Origin: ZAX-1 sp046533095
GTDB lineage: Bacteria > Bacillota > Clostridia > Lachnospirales > Lachnospiraceae
Assembly: GCA_046533095.1 (NCBI GenBank)
Contig: JAJQRA010000026.1
Span: forward strand, 1-6,433
Direction of reading: 5' to 3'
Length of the DNA stretch: 6,433 nucleotides
The notes under the pieces: generated by a model
Told to the model about the DNA's origin: nothing
Seen by the model: only the letters and a program-made list of their open reading frames with translations
Database searches by the model: none
In this document: in pieces, positions 5,152-6,433 of the stretch
Layout: the number at the start of each line of letters is the position of its first letter
Numbering within the stretch: the stretch's first letter is position 1
Translations under genes and position numbers: made by a program

Positions 5152-5816
5152 CGAATATTATCGATTTAAATATTCGAGAAAAAGTGTATAAGAAAAAGAA
5201 GACGCAGCTTTCAATCTTGAATAATTTTAAACTTGAAGTTAATGCTGGTGAAAAAATTGCCATTGTTGGGGAATCTGGAGTAGGAAAAAGTTCTTTGCTA
5301 AATATCGTTGGATTGTTAGATACAGATTATAGTGGTGAATATACTCTTTTTGGTTCGCTAACTGATAACTTACATGCAAGTGAGTTAGCGAAATGGCGAA
5401 ATCAAAAAATTGGTTTTGTCCTTCAAGAGTCAGCATTAATCAATTCTTTGACGATTGAAGAAAATATAAAATTACCTTTATTTTATGTAGGATCTGAAAA
5501 AAATTTTTTTAAGCCAGAGGATTTTGAAAATGTAATTAATGCAATTGGGATTAAACCTATATTAAAAAAGAAGCCACTTGAATGTTCTGGTGGGGAAAAA
5601 GCTAGAGCGGTATTTGCTAGAGGAATCATTATGAAACCTCAAATTATCTTATCTGATGAACCCACGACATCTTTGGATGTGGAGAACAGAGAAAGAATTG
5701 TAAATTTACTTTTTAAAATGAATGAAGAATTTAATACTACTATTATTACTGTAACTCATGACTTGGAAGTGGCTAACCGTCATGATAAAGTAATTCATCT
5801 TAAAAGGAGCAAATAA
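5148..5816 (+). CDS. ABC transporter ATP-binding protein (MacB/LolD-like), 222 aa
   Basis: All catalytic elements are present: Walker A GESGVGKSS at residues 41-49, Q-loop Gln93 (FVLQES), signature CSGGEKAR at 146-153 (Cys for the usual Leu, Glu for the usual Gln), Walker B IILSDEP at 166-172 with catalytic Glu171, D-loop SLD at 175-177, and His204 (TVTHD). The length and the pattern LLNIVGLLD.DYSGEY fit the LolD/MacB subgroup that pairs with FtsX-domain permeases, including bacteriocin-linked ones. The ATG lies inside the permease stop (ATGA), so translation is coupled. The last codons contain AAAGGAG, which serves the next small gene. The enzyme should be active, powering the adjacent permease at the inner face of the membrane. 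Confidence 0.95.
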   Translation: MTNIIDLNIREKVYKKKKTQLSILNNFKLEVNAGEKIAIVGESGVGKSSLLNIVGLLDTDYSGEYTLFGSLTDNLHASELAKWRNQKIGFVLQESALINSLTIEENIKLPLFYVGSEKNFFKPEDFENVINAIGIKPILKKKPLECSGGEKARAVFARGIIMKPQIILSDEPTTSLDVENRERIVNLLFKMNEEFNTTIITVTHDLEVANRHDKVIHLKRSK

Positions 5817-5817
5817 A

Positions 5818-5970
5818 ATGTTTTTTTGTAATGGCTATTTCGATGTTAATAGGTATATTTTTATTGCTTTTAGAATTTCTCATAGAAAGAGTAAGTTTTG
5901 GTATAAAATCTCTATTGCACTCGGAACAGTATTAGTTCTTTTTGCGCTTTATGTAGGGCTTCCTAAATAA
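5818..5970 (+). CDS. 50-aa single-helix microprotein, last gene of the ABC cassette
   Basis: The ATG at 5818 comes one base after the ATPase stop and 8 nt after AAAGGAG (5803-5809), so its expression signal is good despite its size. The protein has a polar, basic N-terminal half (MFFCNGYFDVNRY, then RISHRKSKFWYK) and a C-terminal membrane helix (about residues 31-48, ISIALGTVLVLFALYVGL), ending LPK. It would be an N-in tail-anchored type protein. A caution: right after the ATG there is a T7 run, and with six Ts the frame would instead read FFVMAISMLIGIFLLLLEFL up to a TAG at 5933-5935, a hydrophobic alternative. I prefer the annotated frame because it begins at the ribosome site without any shift. 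Its role may be to regulate or stabilise the transporter; it could also be an immunity peptide. The family is unknown. Confidence 0.6.
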   Translation: MFFCNGYFDVNRYIFIAFRISHRKSKFWYKISIALGTVLVLFALYVGLPK

Positions 5971-6229
5971 AGGCCTCTAAGTCAAGTGTTGGGTTATGAT
6001 TCGTTTGAATCGTGACCAATTATTGGGTTTGGAGCTATTTTTATTTTTTGGGATGAATTGTATGGTTTGACACTTACACACAACTAGTAGAGTGACGCAT
6101 TTGTAATGCACAGTTTGTATATTCTGTTCTTATATTCAGCTTTCAGACAGAGCTTTCGGGTCAAAATAATTTTTTGGCATATAAAAATAAAAGTATTTAC
6201 AGCGGTAATTCAAAAGGTTGGAACGATAA
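5971..6229. other. Noncoding AT-rich stretch after the cassette
   Basis: No credible gene is visible on either strand. The stretch holds the hairpin at 5992-6017, T-rich tracts near 6040-6053, an isolated TTGACA at 6067-6072 without a good -10, and a 7-bp direct repeat AGCTTTC at 6138-6144 and 6151-6157. There is no standard terminator immediately after the cassette. Confidence 0.5.
5992..6017 (+). repeat. 11-bp hairpin with GTTT loop downstream of the cassette
   Basis: GGTTATGATTC (5992-6002) pairs at the RNA level with GAATCGTGACC (6007-6017), all eleven positions including two G-U pairs, around a GTTT tetraloop. As DNA the core GATTC/GAATC is a perfect dyad. The next bases are AATTATTGGG, so it lacks the T tract of a classical terminator. 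It may still stabilise the 3' end of the cassette mRNA, or be a protein-binding site. Confidence 0.5.
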
Positions 6230-6433
6230 ATGAATAAAGCTGAACAGAAACAAAAAAAGCAAGAATGAAGTCATATAAGAAAGTTGGAATCTCTGAAAAA
6301 ATTTCAAGTGAAAGGGTGCAGTTGCTGAATACTGGACAGACCTGCCACCGAAATCTGAATTTGAGAGTAAGATTAGAGATATAACCAGCCAAGCGCGTGA
6401 ACGTCTTGAACGCCGGAAATCGCTGGTAGACAG
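6230..6433 (+). pseudogene. Broken gene entering the right edge, possibly mobilization-related
   Basis: From ATG 6230 the frame reads MNKAEQKQKKQE and stops at TGA 6266-6268. Reading on in the same frame gives HIRKLESLKKFQVKG up to the GGG at 6314-6316. Dropping one G there continues seamlessly into KGAVAEYWTDLPPKSEFESK and IRDITSQARERLERR, open to the window end. The charged, helical sequence recalls small proteins next to relaxase genes in clostridial mobilizable elements (DUF3847-like or the start of a mobilization protein), but I do not firmly recognise it. Two lesions in 30 codons indicate a pseudogene, unless the gene really begins downstream. The higher-GC codon use at the end resembles the left part of the window rather than the AT-rich cassette. 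Confidence 0.45.

Noticed and set aside
5239..5436. Minus-strand 65-codon frame within the ATPase
   Set aside because: It is antisense to the Walker A to Q-loop coding region and clearly a shadow.
6067..6093. TTGACA at 6067 as a promoter
   Set aside because: The nearest -10-like hexamer (TAGAGT, 6088-6093) is poor and only 15 bases away, and no intact gene follows.
6210..6392. Minus-strand 60-codon hydrophobic frame
   Set aside because: There is no ribosome site, and it overlaps the better-supported broken plus-strand gene. Its hydrophobicity follows from reading Lys/Glu-rich codons backwards.
1..6433. CRISPR array, tRNA or rRNA genes
   Set aside because: No regularly spaced repeats of 20-40 bp and no tRNA-like cloverleaf or rRNA-like conserved sequence were seen on either strand.

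Overview
The window looks like an accessory region of a gut-type low-GC Firmicute, most likely of the Lachnospiraceae/Clostridia. That rests on a bacterial Ig-like (BIG2) surface protein, a DUF6674-like coiled-coil protein typical of clostridial integrative elements, strong AGGAGG ribosome sites, and an ISLre2-type transposase remnant. The taxonomy is inferred. The sequence is a mosaic: the left part (about 1-1330) has moderate GC, while the segment from about 3400 to 5970 is visibly much more AT-rich, which suggests recent acquisition from another low-GC host.

Layout. (1) 3-638 +: the 3' part of a BIG2 protein entering from the left edge, with a good terminator at 650-680. (2) 873-1328 +: an intact 151-residue coiled-coil, DUF6674-like protein, followed by a terminator-like hairpin at 1372-1425. 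(3) 1515-2922 -: a graveyard of mobility genes. It holds the C-terminal end of a tyrosine recombinase (about 1515-1790) and an ISLre2-family transposase (1881-2922). The transposase is ruined by a frameshift in an A8 run, loss of a probable catalytic Asp, a Trp-to-stop change, a large internal deletion and a second frameshift. (4) 3021-3114 +: a strong-looking promoter and ribosome site leading into a very short frame. (5) 3122-3397: a 276-bp MITE-like element with 11-bp inverted repeats flanked by a perfect 9-bp direct repeat. It sits between that promoter and the next genes. (6) 3495-5970 +: a tight four-gene cassette made of a four-helix membrane protein, a MacB/FtsX-type ABC permease, its ATPase, and a 50-residue single-helix microprotein. 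(7) 6230-right edge +: a broken gene of unknown, possibly mobilization-related, type.

How the genes work together. The cassette has overlapping or abutting genes (14-nt overlap, ATGA overlap, 1-nt gap), so it is probably one translationally coupled unit encoding a type-VII-like ABC complex. Such complexes commonly export peptides or lipids, or protect the cell from peptide antibiotics. A short reading frame ending exactly at the cassette's first ribosome site (3411-3485), together with a promoter and ribosome site stranded on the far side of the MITE, suggests that a small upstream gene was split or pushed out of frame. That gene might have encoded a peptide handled by the transporter. This is the most interesting hypothesis in the window, and it is inference rather than proof.
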